Positions 17,261 through 26,400 of a stretch of DNA of 62,957 nucleotides are shown here, one piece after another; the stretch's first letter is position 1, and every line of letters begins with the position of its first letter. Source of the DNA: Myxococcales bacterium (GTDB lineage: Bacteria > Myxococcota > UBA727 > JABDBI01). A model generated the notes under the pieces. That model worked only from the letters and a program-made list of their open reading frames with translations, made no database searches and was not told the origin of the DNA. The translations under genes were made by a program, and so were the position numbers. Location of the stretch: positions 32,498 to 95,454 of the forward strand of contig JAHFEF010000005.1 of NCBI GenBank assembly GCA_023248545.1, given 5' to 3'.

Positions 17261-17269
17261 GATCGTTTT

Positions 17270-19129
17270 ATGCATTTGCTTGTTCTTAAGATATGCATTT
17301 TTCTGATGTTATTTTCAGCGTCGTGCACAAAAGGAGCTGCGCCAGGAACTACAGCCGCTAAAACATATAAAAAATCAGTAAATTCTATTGATATCTTTTA
17401 TAGTACAAATAAAAATGATCGCGAGTTTTTAATGCTGTCATTGAAGGCAGTAGATAGATTTGCGAAGGGCTTTCGTAAAGTAGTCATTGTAACTGACTCG
17501 GATGATGATCTTCAACTCAGCGATCTCAACATTCATAATATCAAAGTTGAGCTGTTTAAGGAGCAGGTTCCGGAGCATTGGGGATGGAATGAAAGGTATA
17601 ATCACAAACAGTATATCAAGGCAGATTTCGCGAGATGGACCGATGCAGGAGCAGTATTGTCTCTAGATTCAGATTCAATTATATATGATTTATTGACTCC
17701 AGATATGTACTTTTCAAAGCAACACAAGCCAGTATGGCTGTATGATACCTATGAAAATATTCTCCATACACATGTTGGAAACATCCAAGCCAAGCTTAAT
17801 CAGTGGCGAATTGCAACAGCGCATTTTCTCAAGAGAAACTTAGATGATGTTGAATACGAGTTTATGAGATTTCCAGGCTTCTTGATCACTCGAAAACTAG
17901 CTGACAAATTTAAACAATACGTCAATAACGAATTTCATCAGTCACTGTTTGAATTCATGACAAGTCCATCGATATCGGCTCATGGGCTTCACTCAGAATT
18001 TAACTACTTGGGTGCTTTTGGGTACTATCTCGATCCTGAAAAGGAATACGAATTTGTTAATCTCAGAGTTGCCGCTCAAAAATATGCTCGCATCAACAAA
18101 CAAATCCCCAAGGAATTACAAGAACTTTTTCCTGCCACATTAGAAGAACATCCATACCCTTTGATTAAGGGTTCTCAGCAATTGCTGGCGCATTCAGGTC
18201 AGCTTTTAGCAGAATATCCATTGTGGGACTTCTTACATCAACCAAAGCACAAATACTTGTTGGTTGCCGTACGAGGTAAAACGGGCCTCGCAAACAGAAT
18301 AAAGTCCATTGTTTCCGGTTTGGCGACAGCCAGGTTGTCCGGAAGAAAACTTTGTTTAGTATGGGATGTTAATGCCGACATGGTTGCTGATTTCCATGAA
18401 CTATTCGAAAATGACATTAAAATGTTATACAATTTCAGAATCGAGGAATCTTCTTTGTTGCTTAATTTTAAATATGAAGCATCTTCTTCGCTTGATCCAG
18501 ATGTGATCAATAATCATTCTGATATTGTCTTGATTGATTCATATAGGAGCTTTTCAGATAAAAGTTTGAGATTTCAGGATTACCTCCCAATATATCTTGA
18601 CGAATTGAAGTCTCTCAAGCCAGTGCCCGAGATTTCAGAGCGGGTCGATCGATTTGTAAAAGAGCACTTTAAAAACAAACATGTTGTTGGGGTGCATTTC
18701 CGTTCCTGGTCGAATGCTGTGGGTGATGCAGATTGGGACCTGAAATCGAATCCAATTGAAGCATTCTTTGCCGAAATGGATAAAGAGCTTGCAAGACATC
18801 CAAATACTGTATTTTTTATTGCAACAGATGATCAGGCAAATAAAGAAAAATTTATTGAGCGTTACAAGGATAAAGTCATTCTTTCGGGGATTCCAAAGAT
18901 TGCGAGAAACGATATCGTTTCTCAAAAGGATGGATTGTTTGAGTGGCTATTGCTGGGAAAAACGGAATTTGTGATTGGAACAAATGGCAGCACTTATTCG
19001 GATGAAGCTACTCTCTTGACTCCAGAGAGGAGGAAGATCGACGTTGGACCGAGTCCATTTCATGGTCACGATCCATTTATCTGTTTTGATAAGATATCTG
19101 GAAAACCAATTCGTTGCGAAATGCACTGA
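17270..19129 (+). CDS. Two-domain exported glycosyltransferase (GT-A DUF6492-like plus NodZ/O-FucT-like)
   Basis: A 619-residue predicted lipoprotein: leader MHLLVLKICIFLMLFSASC with a plausible lipid cysteine at 19. Residues about 38-300 look like a GT-A glycosyltransferase of the DUF6492 type (DIFYSTNKNDREFLMLSLKA; a DxD-like LDSDS at 132-136; WNERYNHKQYIKADFARW). Residues about 328-600 form a second, GT-B fucosyltransferase-like domain: GKTGLANRIKSIVSGLATA, then GVHFRSW near 474, FFIATDDQANKEKF, and a GTNGSTYSDEA end motif. One chain therefore carries two sugar-transfer domains outside the cytoplasm. AGGGGGA serves as ribosome site. The gene is clearly AT-rich. The acceptor is unknown. Confidence 0.72.
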   Translation: MHLLVLKICIFLMLFSASCTKGAAPGTTAAKTYKKSVNSIDIFYSTNKNDREFLMLSLKAVDRFAKGFRKVVIVTDSDDDLQLSDLNIHNIKVELFKEQVPEHWGWNERYNHKQYIKADFARWTDAGAVLSLDSDSIIYDLLTPDMYFSKQHKPVWLYDTYENILHTHVGNIQAKLNQWRIATAHFLKRNLDDVEYEFMRFPGFLITRKLADKFKQYVNNEFHQSLFEFMTSPSISAHGLHSEFNYLGAFGYYLDPEKEYEFVNLRVAAQKYARINKQIPKELQELFPATLEEHPYPLIKGSQQLLAHSGQLLAEYPLWDFLHQPKHKYLLVAVRGKTGLANRIKSIVSGLATARLSGRKLCLVWDVNADMVADFHELFENDIKMLYNFRIEESSLLLNFKYEASSSLDPDVINNHSDIVLIDSYRSFSDKSLRFQDYLPIYLDELKSLKPVPEISERVDRFVKEHFKNKHVVGVHFRSWSNAVGDADWDLKSNPIEAFFAEMDKELARHPNTVFFIATDDQANKEKFIERYKDKVILSGIPKIARNDIVSQKDGLFEWLLLGKTEFVIGTNGSTYSDEATLLTPERRKIDVGPSPFHGHDPFICFDKISGKPIRCEMH

Positions 19130-19131
19130 GG

Positions 19132-20409
19132 TTATTTGCTAAGGCTCTCTTCTCCATGCCGCTTGCTTAACTCAATAACTTTCAGCTTTGGGTTAAAATA
19201 GGTGGACCAACGACTCAGATTTGAACTGGTACGTATCAATAAATTGGTTCTCGAAAGAAGAATGCAATCGATGATCGCATCCTTTCCTGTTTTATAGAGG
19301 TCCTTATCTTTACCAATATGAAGTGGATTTCCATTGGTAGACCGTTCGGTTCCAGGCACTGTAATGACGTCTCTTGGAAACTCCGTCTCGAGAAAGTCAA
19401 GGAATTGTTTCTCGTCAGTTGCCAGAAAAATTTTAAACCGCCGGAGATGATGTTCTCTAGCTTGGTGCCTTATTTCCTCACTTACCTTCGTATATGCGAC
19501 TCTCGGGGCTTCTTCAGCTTTGTCCGTGCCTCTATAGTGAACACCTATAACAAACTTGTCGCTAAAATTATCTTTCACGAAATTCTGGATGTCATGTTCA
19601 ATCTCGGGTTTAACGATAATATATTTTTTAACAATAGAACTAATCTTTTCTAAGCTTACTTTGTGAATTTCAGGATGTTCAAATCCTCTGCCATAGGGGT
19701 GATTAATTTCCGTGTATGTTGCACCCCTGTTCCCAAGGTCAATTGGAAGAAAATAGTAATCAAACCAATTGGGGCCAACCGCAGGATCGTAATACAGGCC
19801 AGTCTTGCCAAAGTCGACTTTTAACGCGGAGCACTGTTTTTGTTCGAAGCAATTCACTAACCCCCAAACATCATCGAGCTCGCTAAATAGGCCTTGAGGT
19901 CTTGAAATTAGGATAAATGCAGGTTTGGGTTCCTGGTTCACTTCGGTAATTTTCCAAAGTGCATTCTGTGCATTGACTTCGTGCCACTGAATGACAGGGG
20001 TGTTATCTAAAGCGCTGTGTTGATAAGGAGTCACGATTAACCCAGGTGCAAGAGAATTTGCTATAGCATAATAATCGTCAATATTTTTGAGCAGCCAAGT
20101 TGCGCCTTGATCCCAGGTGACCAATGGTATTCCAGGTTCATTCCCCCGGTTGGAAGGAGTGAGATAGAAATGAGAACTCGCGTCTATGATAGAAACCGTT
20201 CCGTTCTGGTTTTTAGTGATATTCCAAAACGAAGGATCTTTTTTTTGCACGACCAAGTTCCCCTTCGCTGAAGCCGAAAGATAAAGTCCATTCTCCTTGT
20301 TGCGGATAACATATTTATCGTCCCGCCCCTGTTCCGGACTTGGAATTTTTTGACCGCCCCATACATAAAATGAGAAAACAAGCAGCACCAGCCATAATAA
20401 CTTGGACAT
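19132..20409 (-). CDS. Exported ricin-trefoil plus O-fucosyltransferase/NodZ-like protein
   Basis: A 425-residue protein with a signal peptide (MSKLLWLVLLVFSFYVWGGQ). Residues about 28-160 look like a ricin-type beta-trefoil: repeated patterns DKYVIRNKENGLYLSAS, QWHEVNAQNALWKITEV and WDQGATWLLKNIDDYYAIAN. Residues about 168-418 are a fucosyltransferase-like domain with GVHYRGTDK, KIFLATDEKQFLDFL and DCILLSRTNLLIRTSSN, close to the protein at 14776 in every motif. The trefoil probably binds carbohydrate and delivers the enzyme to its acceptor (inference). Its stop is two bases from the stop of the converging fused glycosyltransferase. Confidence 0.72.
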   Translation of the reverse strand: MSKLLWLVLLVFSFYVWGGQKIPSPEQGRDDKYVIRNKENGLYLSASAKGNLVVQKKDPSFWNITKNQNGTVSIIDASSHFYLTPSNRGNEPGIPLVTWDQGATWLLKNIDDYYAIANSLAPGLIVTPYQHSALDNTPVIQWHEVNAQNALWKITEVNQEPKPAFILISRPQGLFSELDDVWGLVNCFEQKQCSALKVDFGKTGLYYDPAVGPNWFDYYFLPIDLGNRGATYTEINHPYGRGFEHPEIHKVSLEKISSIVKKYIIVKPEIEHDIQNFVKDNFSDKFVIGVHYRGTDKAEEAPRVAYTKVSEEIRHQAREHHLRRFKIFLATDEKQFLDFLETEFPRDVITVPGTERSTNGNPLHIGKDKDLYKTGKDAIIDCILLSRTNLLIRTSSNLSRWSTYFNPKLKVIELSKRHGEESLSK

Positions 20410-20481
20410 ATTTCAAGTATACAAGAGAAGCTAATACCGGTTCAAGGCCTATTCAAGTTTGAAATACATTATGAGCGGCAG

Positions 20482-21276
20482 CTACAAACAAACCACCTCA
20501 ATCGCACTCACCAACGACTCCGGGCTCGCCAGACCCGTCCCCACCAAGTCGTCGGCCGTTCCGTGTGCCGGGCTTGCTCGAGGGATCTTCAAACCCAGGG
20601 TCAGATTTGCCGCTCGGCCTTTCGCAAGCAACTTATACGGCCCTAAACCCTGATCATGCATCATGGCCATGACGGCGTCGAAATCCCCCCGATAATAACC
20701 GAAGAAGCCGTCAGCAGCCAATGGGCCTGTGACCTGAAAGCCTTTTTGTTGAAATGCGCGTATAACTGGCGAAATCACCAACTGCTCTTCGTCGCCCAAC
20801 AGGCCGTCTTCACCCGCGTGGGGGTTGAGGCCCAACACAGCCACACGAACGGCGTGTTCCGGCTTTTTGAGCATCAAGGCTGTTCCAGTAATCAAGCGTT
20901 CTAATTTTTGGCTCAAGTTCTGGTGTGTAATTGCTGGTGAGACTTGCTTAATAGGCAGATGCACGGTGGCGAGACCTAACACAAAAGGCCCGCCTACAAA
21001 GACCATCAGTGGTGGTTTTGAATCCGCAGCCAAATAGTCATGCAAAACCTCTGTCTGGCCCGGATAAGACTTGCCATTGATATTTTGCAAAATATTTTTA
21101 TGAACCGGCCCCGTTACCAAGGCTTGAATCTTACCAGCCTGCGCGAACTCAATCGCTTGCATTAAATTATCGCATAGCAGAAAGCGTGTATCTTGGGGAA
21201 CGCGAGCCTTGGCCAATGCAATCGGAAATAACTCGGGGCCAATCCCAGAACCCAGCGTATACCCAATGGTCTTCAT
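20482..21276 (-). CDS. pdxA: 4-hydroxythreonine-4-phosphate dehydrogenase PdxA
   Basis: PdxA oxidises and decarboxylates 4-phosphohydroxy-L-threonine in pyridoxal phosphate synthesis. Family blocks are present: GSGIGPELFPIALAK at the start, TGPVHKNILQ, the Zn-ligand regions LGLNPHAGED and AMMHDQGLGPYKLL, and the terminal GLKIPRASPAHGTADDLVG. The length of 264 is short against about 330, with part of the N-terminal half condensed. It overlaps tamA by four bases and ends the long leftward operon. Motif retention suggests it is functional. Confidence 0.9.
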   Translation of the reverse strand: MKTIGYTLGSGIGPELFPIALAKARVPQDTRFLLCDNLMQAIEFAQAGKIQALVTGPVHKNILQNINGKSYPGQTEVLHDYLAADSKPPLMVFVGGPFVLGLATVHLPIKQVSPAITHQNLSQKLERLITGTALMLKKPEHAVRVAVLGLNPHAGEDGLLGDEEQLVISPVIRAFQQKGFQVTGPLAADGFFGYYRGDFDAVMAMMHDQGLGPYKLLAKGRAANLTLGLKIPRASPAHGTADDLVGTGLASPESLVSAIEVVCL

Positions 21277-23438
21277 ATTGAGTTTCCAATCGAGAAGTGG
21301 GGTTGGAACAAGTTCACGAAATTAGACCGGTCAATGCGATTGCCATCTAATAGCTTCACACCAATGTCGAACATGAAAGGCCCAATCGGCGTGTCATAGC
21401 GAATTCCAAAGCCTGTCCCAACTGCCGCTGATGCCCATGAAAAATTATGAATATCCTGCATGAGCTCACCCGCATCGATAAAGATCCCTCCCCGAAGATC
21501 GCCCATAATCGGGAATCTGATCTCATTGCGAAGCATCACAAAATAGTTCCCACCCAAGCTAACACCCGCGGTCGAAGCGGCGTCTACGGGAAAAATCTGG
21601 TAGTCTGAGAACCCGCGTACCGTGCTCGTTCCACCCAAATAATAGCGTTTATAAATTGGGACATAGGCACCCTGGCCGATATTCCAAAACCCCCCTGCTT
21701 TCGAATTCATGACCCATGTCAGGTGGTTCATCAGTGGCACATACGTCGTTACTCCCCCTAAGAGCTTGACATACGAAATGGGCGTCAGAGAATCTTTGAG
21801 CCCAAAACCAAAATCAGAATCTAATTCCAACGCATAACCTTTTTTCGGCAACAGTGCACTGTCGCGCTTGTCCCACATGAGCAGCAACCTGGGCGTTGCC
21901 TGTTGAACCACACCCTGATCTGCGCGGATCAACACCATCTGGCCGCCCGTCGAACAAGTAGGACAATTAAAATTTGAGTACTCAAGCTCAAGCTGGGTCG
22001 TTACCCGTAGATTTTGAGTTAATTGCGAAAAAAATGATAATTGCGAGTTGGCACTGTCTAAAACATAAGCTGGTTTCAAATCACGTATCGCACTCACGTC
22101 AATCGAAGAATCCAATTCAAACGGAATCCCAAGCATTTTGGGATATAAAAATCCAGCTGTCACACGACCCGCCAAATAGTTCGATGTTTGCGCCTTCAAA
22201 GCATCTCGCGCTGGTGACGAATAAAAAATGGGCAAATCATAAAAAAGCGCTGGATAATTCAGCTGTGTTCTCGTTCTAAACGAAATGCCACGACCAAAAA
22301 TATTACGGTATTGCCAGATTCCCGTCACCCTGGGTCCGTCGACAAAAGATGCCCCAAAGCCAAGCTCCAGCGTATTACGTTCACGCTCTTTGACGTTCAC
22401 CAGCAGCGTGGTTCCCTCGGGTAAAAGTTCGACTTCTGAAAACAAGTCTGTCTGTAAAATGCGAGATCGACTCTCGGTAAGCTTTTCGAGCGAAAACCAA
22501 TCCCCTATTTTGATGGTCAAACGGTTTTGGATCACTAATTTTTTTGTAATCTTATTGCCTGAAATAACAATATTCTCGATCCGGATTCGATCCCCCAGAT
22601 TGATCTGGTAAATCACTTTGGCGCCTTGGATCTGGGACGTGATTTCGGCGTTTGGGTAGCCTTCATTCCAGAAAGATTCTTCTAATTGCGCCCGATAATC
22701 GTCGACTAAATTGGGATTTAAGGAATCGCCTATTTTGATGGCAGGATTCTTAACGGTGGATTCGGCACCCACGAGTCGGATTTCGCTCACCCGGGTTTGT
22801 TGGCCCTCTTCAATTCGAAACTGAAGATTGATCCAGTGGTTCAGCGTAATTTCGCTTTCTTTAGGTCCAAAAATTTGAACTTCCAAAAAACCATTGTCTA
22901 AGTAGAACTCTTCTAAGAATTCTTTGGCTCTCAAAAATAGGCTTTTATTAAAGGGCAGAAAACCCTGTTCAAAAAAGACCCATTCTGACTTTTTCTTGCT
23001 TAATTGAGTCGGATTCAAAATAGAATCAATCTCGATGTGATCAAAATCAATCAATCCAGGTTCAACAGGTTCACTTTTGACAAAATCTGAAATTTTGACT
23101 TTTAAAAAATCGTCTGAAAAATAATGACCGCCAATGACTTGGATATCCCGAACCAAAATTTGATGGCCCTCATCGATTTTGCAAACTAACTTATTAGGGC
23201 TTGGAGTGATCCAGTCCAATTTGGCGTCGACAAAACCAGCTTTGCGGTAAAGACCTAGGATTTGAAATCGCAGTTGGTCAAGTTGCCTGGGCTCGGCAGG
23301 ACCCAAACCTACCTTGGCCATAATACGTCCCCGTATCGCCTCAGACCGAAAGGCGCGCGAGCCTATGACTTGCACCTGCGTGGCAAACGCTGAAAACGAA
23401 AATAATATGCAAAAAATTAATAATCCCATCGAATCCAC
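21273..23438 (-). CDS. tamA: Omp85-family outer-membrane assembly protein (TamA-like)
   Basis: A 721-residue outer-membrane protein: signal peptide (MDSMGLLIFCILFSFSAFA), several POTRA domains (about residues 20-345; for example VRDIQVIGGHYF, VSEIRLVGAESTV, IENIVISGNKITKK), and a C-terminal 16-strand barrel with GTSTVRGFSDYQIFP, the conserved VRGF loop. Sequence alone could fit BamA, but the upstream partner gene is tamB, which favours TamA, the outer-membrane half of the TAM module. It ends in Ile rather than the usual aromatic residue. It overlaps tamB by 22 bases and pdxA by four. Confidence 0.85.
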   Translation of the reverse strand: MDSMGLLIFCILFSFSAFATQVQVIGSRAFRSEAIRGRIMAKVGLGPAEPRQLDQLRFQILGLYRKAGFVDAKLDWITPSPNKLVCKIDEGHQILVRDIQVIGGHYFSDDFLKVKISDFVKSEPVEPGLIDFDHIEIDSILNPTQLSKKKSEWVFFEQGFLPFNKSLFLRAKEFLEEFYLDNGFLEVQIFGPKESEITLNHWINLQFRIEEGQQTRVSEIRLVGAESTVKNPAIKIGDSLNPNLVDDYRAQLEESFWNEGYPNAEITSQIQGAKVIYQINLGDRIRIENIVISGNKITKKLVIQNRLTIKIGDWFSLEKLTESRSRILQTDLFSEVELLPEGTTLLVNVKERERNTLELGFGASFVDGPRVTGIWQYRNIFGRGISFRTRTQLNYPALFYDLPIFYSSPARDALKAQTSNYLAGRVTAGFLYPKMLGIPFELDSSIDVSAIRDLKPAYVLDSANSQLSFFSQLTQNLRVTTQLELEYSNFNCPTCSTGGQMVLIRADQGVVQQATPRLLLMWDKRDSALLPKKGYALELDSDFGFGLKDSLTPISYVKLLGGVTTYVPLMNHLTWVMNSKAGGFWNIGQGAYVPIYKRYYLGGTSTVRGFSDYQIFPVDAASTAGVSLGGNYFVMLRNEIRFPIMGDLRGGIFIDAGELMQDIHNFSWASAAVGTGFGIRYDTPIGPFMFDIGVKLLDGNRIDRSNFVNLFQPHFSIGNSI

Positions 23439-26400
23439 AAATCGGCGCCCGCGTCGCCGTAGTTAGTCACACCTTCAGAGTTCCAGATAAGACGCCAACG
23501 CCAACGCTTGTTAATATATTTCTCTAACTCCAAACGCTTTTCACGATTTCCTGCCGTGTTTTGAATCATTGCACTCTGAAAGCGTAAACGCATCGTCTTA
23601 AAAACCTGCATCCCCAGTACCACCGAAGACGTCACTCCACCATTTTGGTTGTAAAGCGTTCCAAAACGCAGCTCATCGATGCTATTTTCAGGCAATAATT
23701 TTAAGACCCGATCACCCACCCCTGAATAGAGCGATAGAGCTTCTAAACCCGCTGTCCGGGCGACTCCCAAATTGTCTCGGTTATCACGATTCGTAAACCC
23801 AAAAGTAATCAGACTCAACAAATCCGTCTGAGGCAAAGACGGCTTGGACGAAAACAATAACTTAGGCTTTGAAAGCTCGCCCTGCGCATGAACCGTGACA
23901 TCATAGTCCATAATCTGACTATTGGCTTCGACGTCGATATAAGGCACAATTCGAAACGGGTTGTCAAAGTTCGCACGGGCTTTCACAATATGATAATAAT
24001 GATTTCTAAAATAGACCTCACCAGAAAGAACTGTAATCTCACCCATCAATCCAGGCGAATTCGTATTACCTACCAGCTTTAGATTCCCTTTGAGTTCAGC
24101 ATTAAAAGACTTGCTTTCCACTCGAACGTTATCTTGAGCACTGAGCGAAACATTCAATTTGACGGACTGTTTTTTCGCTCGAGACCTCGGTGCTTTCAAC
24201 TCAGTCGGATCCAATTCTTTCGTGATCAACATCTGAGAAAATTTGACATCGCCAGACAAAGTTGGTTCGCGAAAAGAGCCTTCCAATTGCAAAAATCCGT
24301 CAGCAATCCCAGTTAAGAACGAACTATAATACACGGGCATCTGGTTTAAATTTACCTGAAGATGCTCAAAAGACCCATCGGCTAGATTCAGTTGGCCATC
24401 TAAATCAAAATGACCTCGATCGGATTGACCGCTGAGTTTCAAAGCTGCGCGTTGACCCTGAAAATTAATCTGGCCCGATAGACCTGTCAAACCCGGCGGG
24501 TAGTCACGTAAAGATAAGTAAGAACCTGAAGCAATTTGGCCCTTTCCAAAATACTCCAGTTTTTCCCAGGGGCCCTTGACTTGAAGATGGGCATTAAAAT
24601 CTCCATAAGCACCCTCGATGCGCTCGTCTAAATGCGTCAAGAACCACAAGTCACCCTGCGTGGTCACATCCAAATCGATACCTTGCCGATTTAAATTTCC
24701 TTGCAACTTAATTTGATCGCCGTGAACGCTTTTAAATACAGCCGGCTCAATAGACAGCTTTTTATCCTGATACCGCGCCGAAACCCGGTTCGTCGCCAAG
24801 AATTTGAGTGTCCCGAGATAAAATACAGCCGGAGACAAATCCAGGTCAGCTTCTGCATTTTCAATATCAGCCAATCGGCCGTGCGCTTTTAAATAGACAC
24901 CGGCCTGAGCGTTCCAATCTTCGAGATTTTTAATCGGCCCATACGGCATGAATAGATTGGCCGAAAATGGCAATTGCTCATCCAGCTCAATGTTGATTTG
25001 TGCATTGGCCTGAGAATCTTTAAATAGGCCGTCGGCACTCAGTTTATCATTGAGAATTTGAAGCCCAAATTCGGCATCCCCCGCCAAGCTATTGGCAATT
25101 TTGAGACTCCCAACACCCTGCCTTAAATCCAATATAGCTGTCGTTGGTTTGGTATTATTCAAAACAGTAAGATTCAGATTGCCTGATAATTGACTTCGAT
25201 GGCCTTTCTCGAGCGGGCCATTCAGCACCATATGGCCTTCGACAGGGCCTGACACCATACCGCCGGTTAAGTCTTGTGCAAGGCCTTTATTTAAGTTCGC
25301 ATCCAACGTCACCTGAAGTGGTTTTTCCATGAGAACACTCAAATTGCCTGTGTATTCGAGAGATTTTTGCTTGGCCTTGATGTCTTTGATCCAAATTTGA
25401 TTGTCTTCAAACAAAAACAGACCATTCACATTCCCGAAGGGGATACCCTCAAATTTGAAATCCATAATTTGGCTCGGTGCTTGGATGCGCAGATGCTCAT
25501 AAAGCCCCTGGATCAAAACCAAAGCCTCTCCAGAGCCTGAGTAGGTGCCATCAGCGATTCGATTCTTGACGGATGCAAAATCAAGATTTTCAAACCGTCC
25601 GTCCAGCCACATGCCGGGTCTATCCAAATACAAATTACAATCCGCGACCAGCCGACTCTTGGCATCGTGAAATCGAGCGTTCTTAAATTGAAACGCATGT
25701 TTATTAACAGCGATGTCCATGTCAAACGGAATGGGATAGGCCGTTTGTAAGATCAAAGATTGTTTGTCTTTCACCACCAAACCAACAGCCTCACCCTTCG
25801 CATGGCCATTCAGAGAAAACTCTGGTTTGATTTGACCTGTCAGAGACCCCTTCGTCTCGAGCTTTAAGTCCACCCAAGACCCTTTGACATCCAAATCAGA
25901 CAATAACTCATACAGTGACACACCCGCCGCGTCGACCTCACCAGAAAATTGAAATTGCTTGTCGAATTTGAGTTGGGCCGTGAGATTCACCGTGGTCCCC
26001 GCAAAACCCACTTTGGCTTTGCGCAATTCGAGGCCATTTTGATTCAAAAAAACTGGTGCAGACACCGAAGCAATCTGCACCGTATCAATGCGAATCCTGG
26101 AAGCCTGGGCCTGACCCTCAAATTCAAACCCGCGTTCTTTGCTCGGGTAAGTCAGTTTTCCCTCGACGTTCACATCCGCCTCAACTGGAATCTTCAAATG
26201 CCGAATCTCAGGGATTTTACTGAGCTGCCCAGAAAGCTTCAGCGATAAATCGCTGCCCAGCCCCAAGTGATTGGGATCATTGAGAAGCATTTTTCCATGG
26301 GCCTGAAAGCTTACTTCAGGTGTTTGAACCAGCAGCGACCGAATATCAATCAATCGGGGCGTGATTTTTGAGTTGGCTCGCAAATTAATAATCTGCACAA

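Noticed and set aside
21273..23438. Calling this gene bamA
   Set aside because: Omp85 sequence alone is ambiguous, but the overlapping upstream tamB makes tamA the better name; bamA would normally be near skp, lpxD or rseP.
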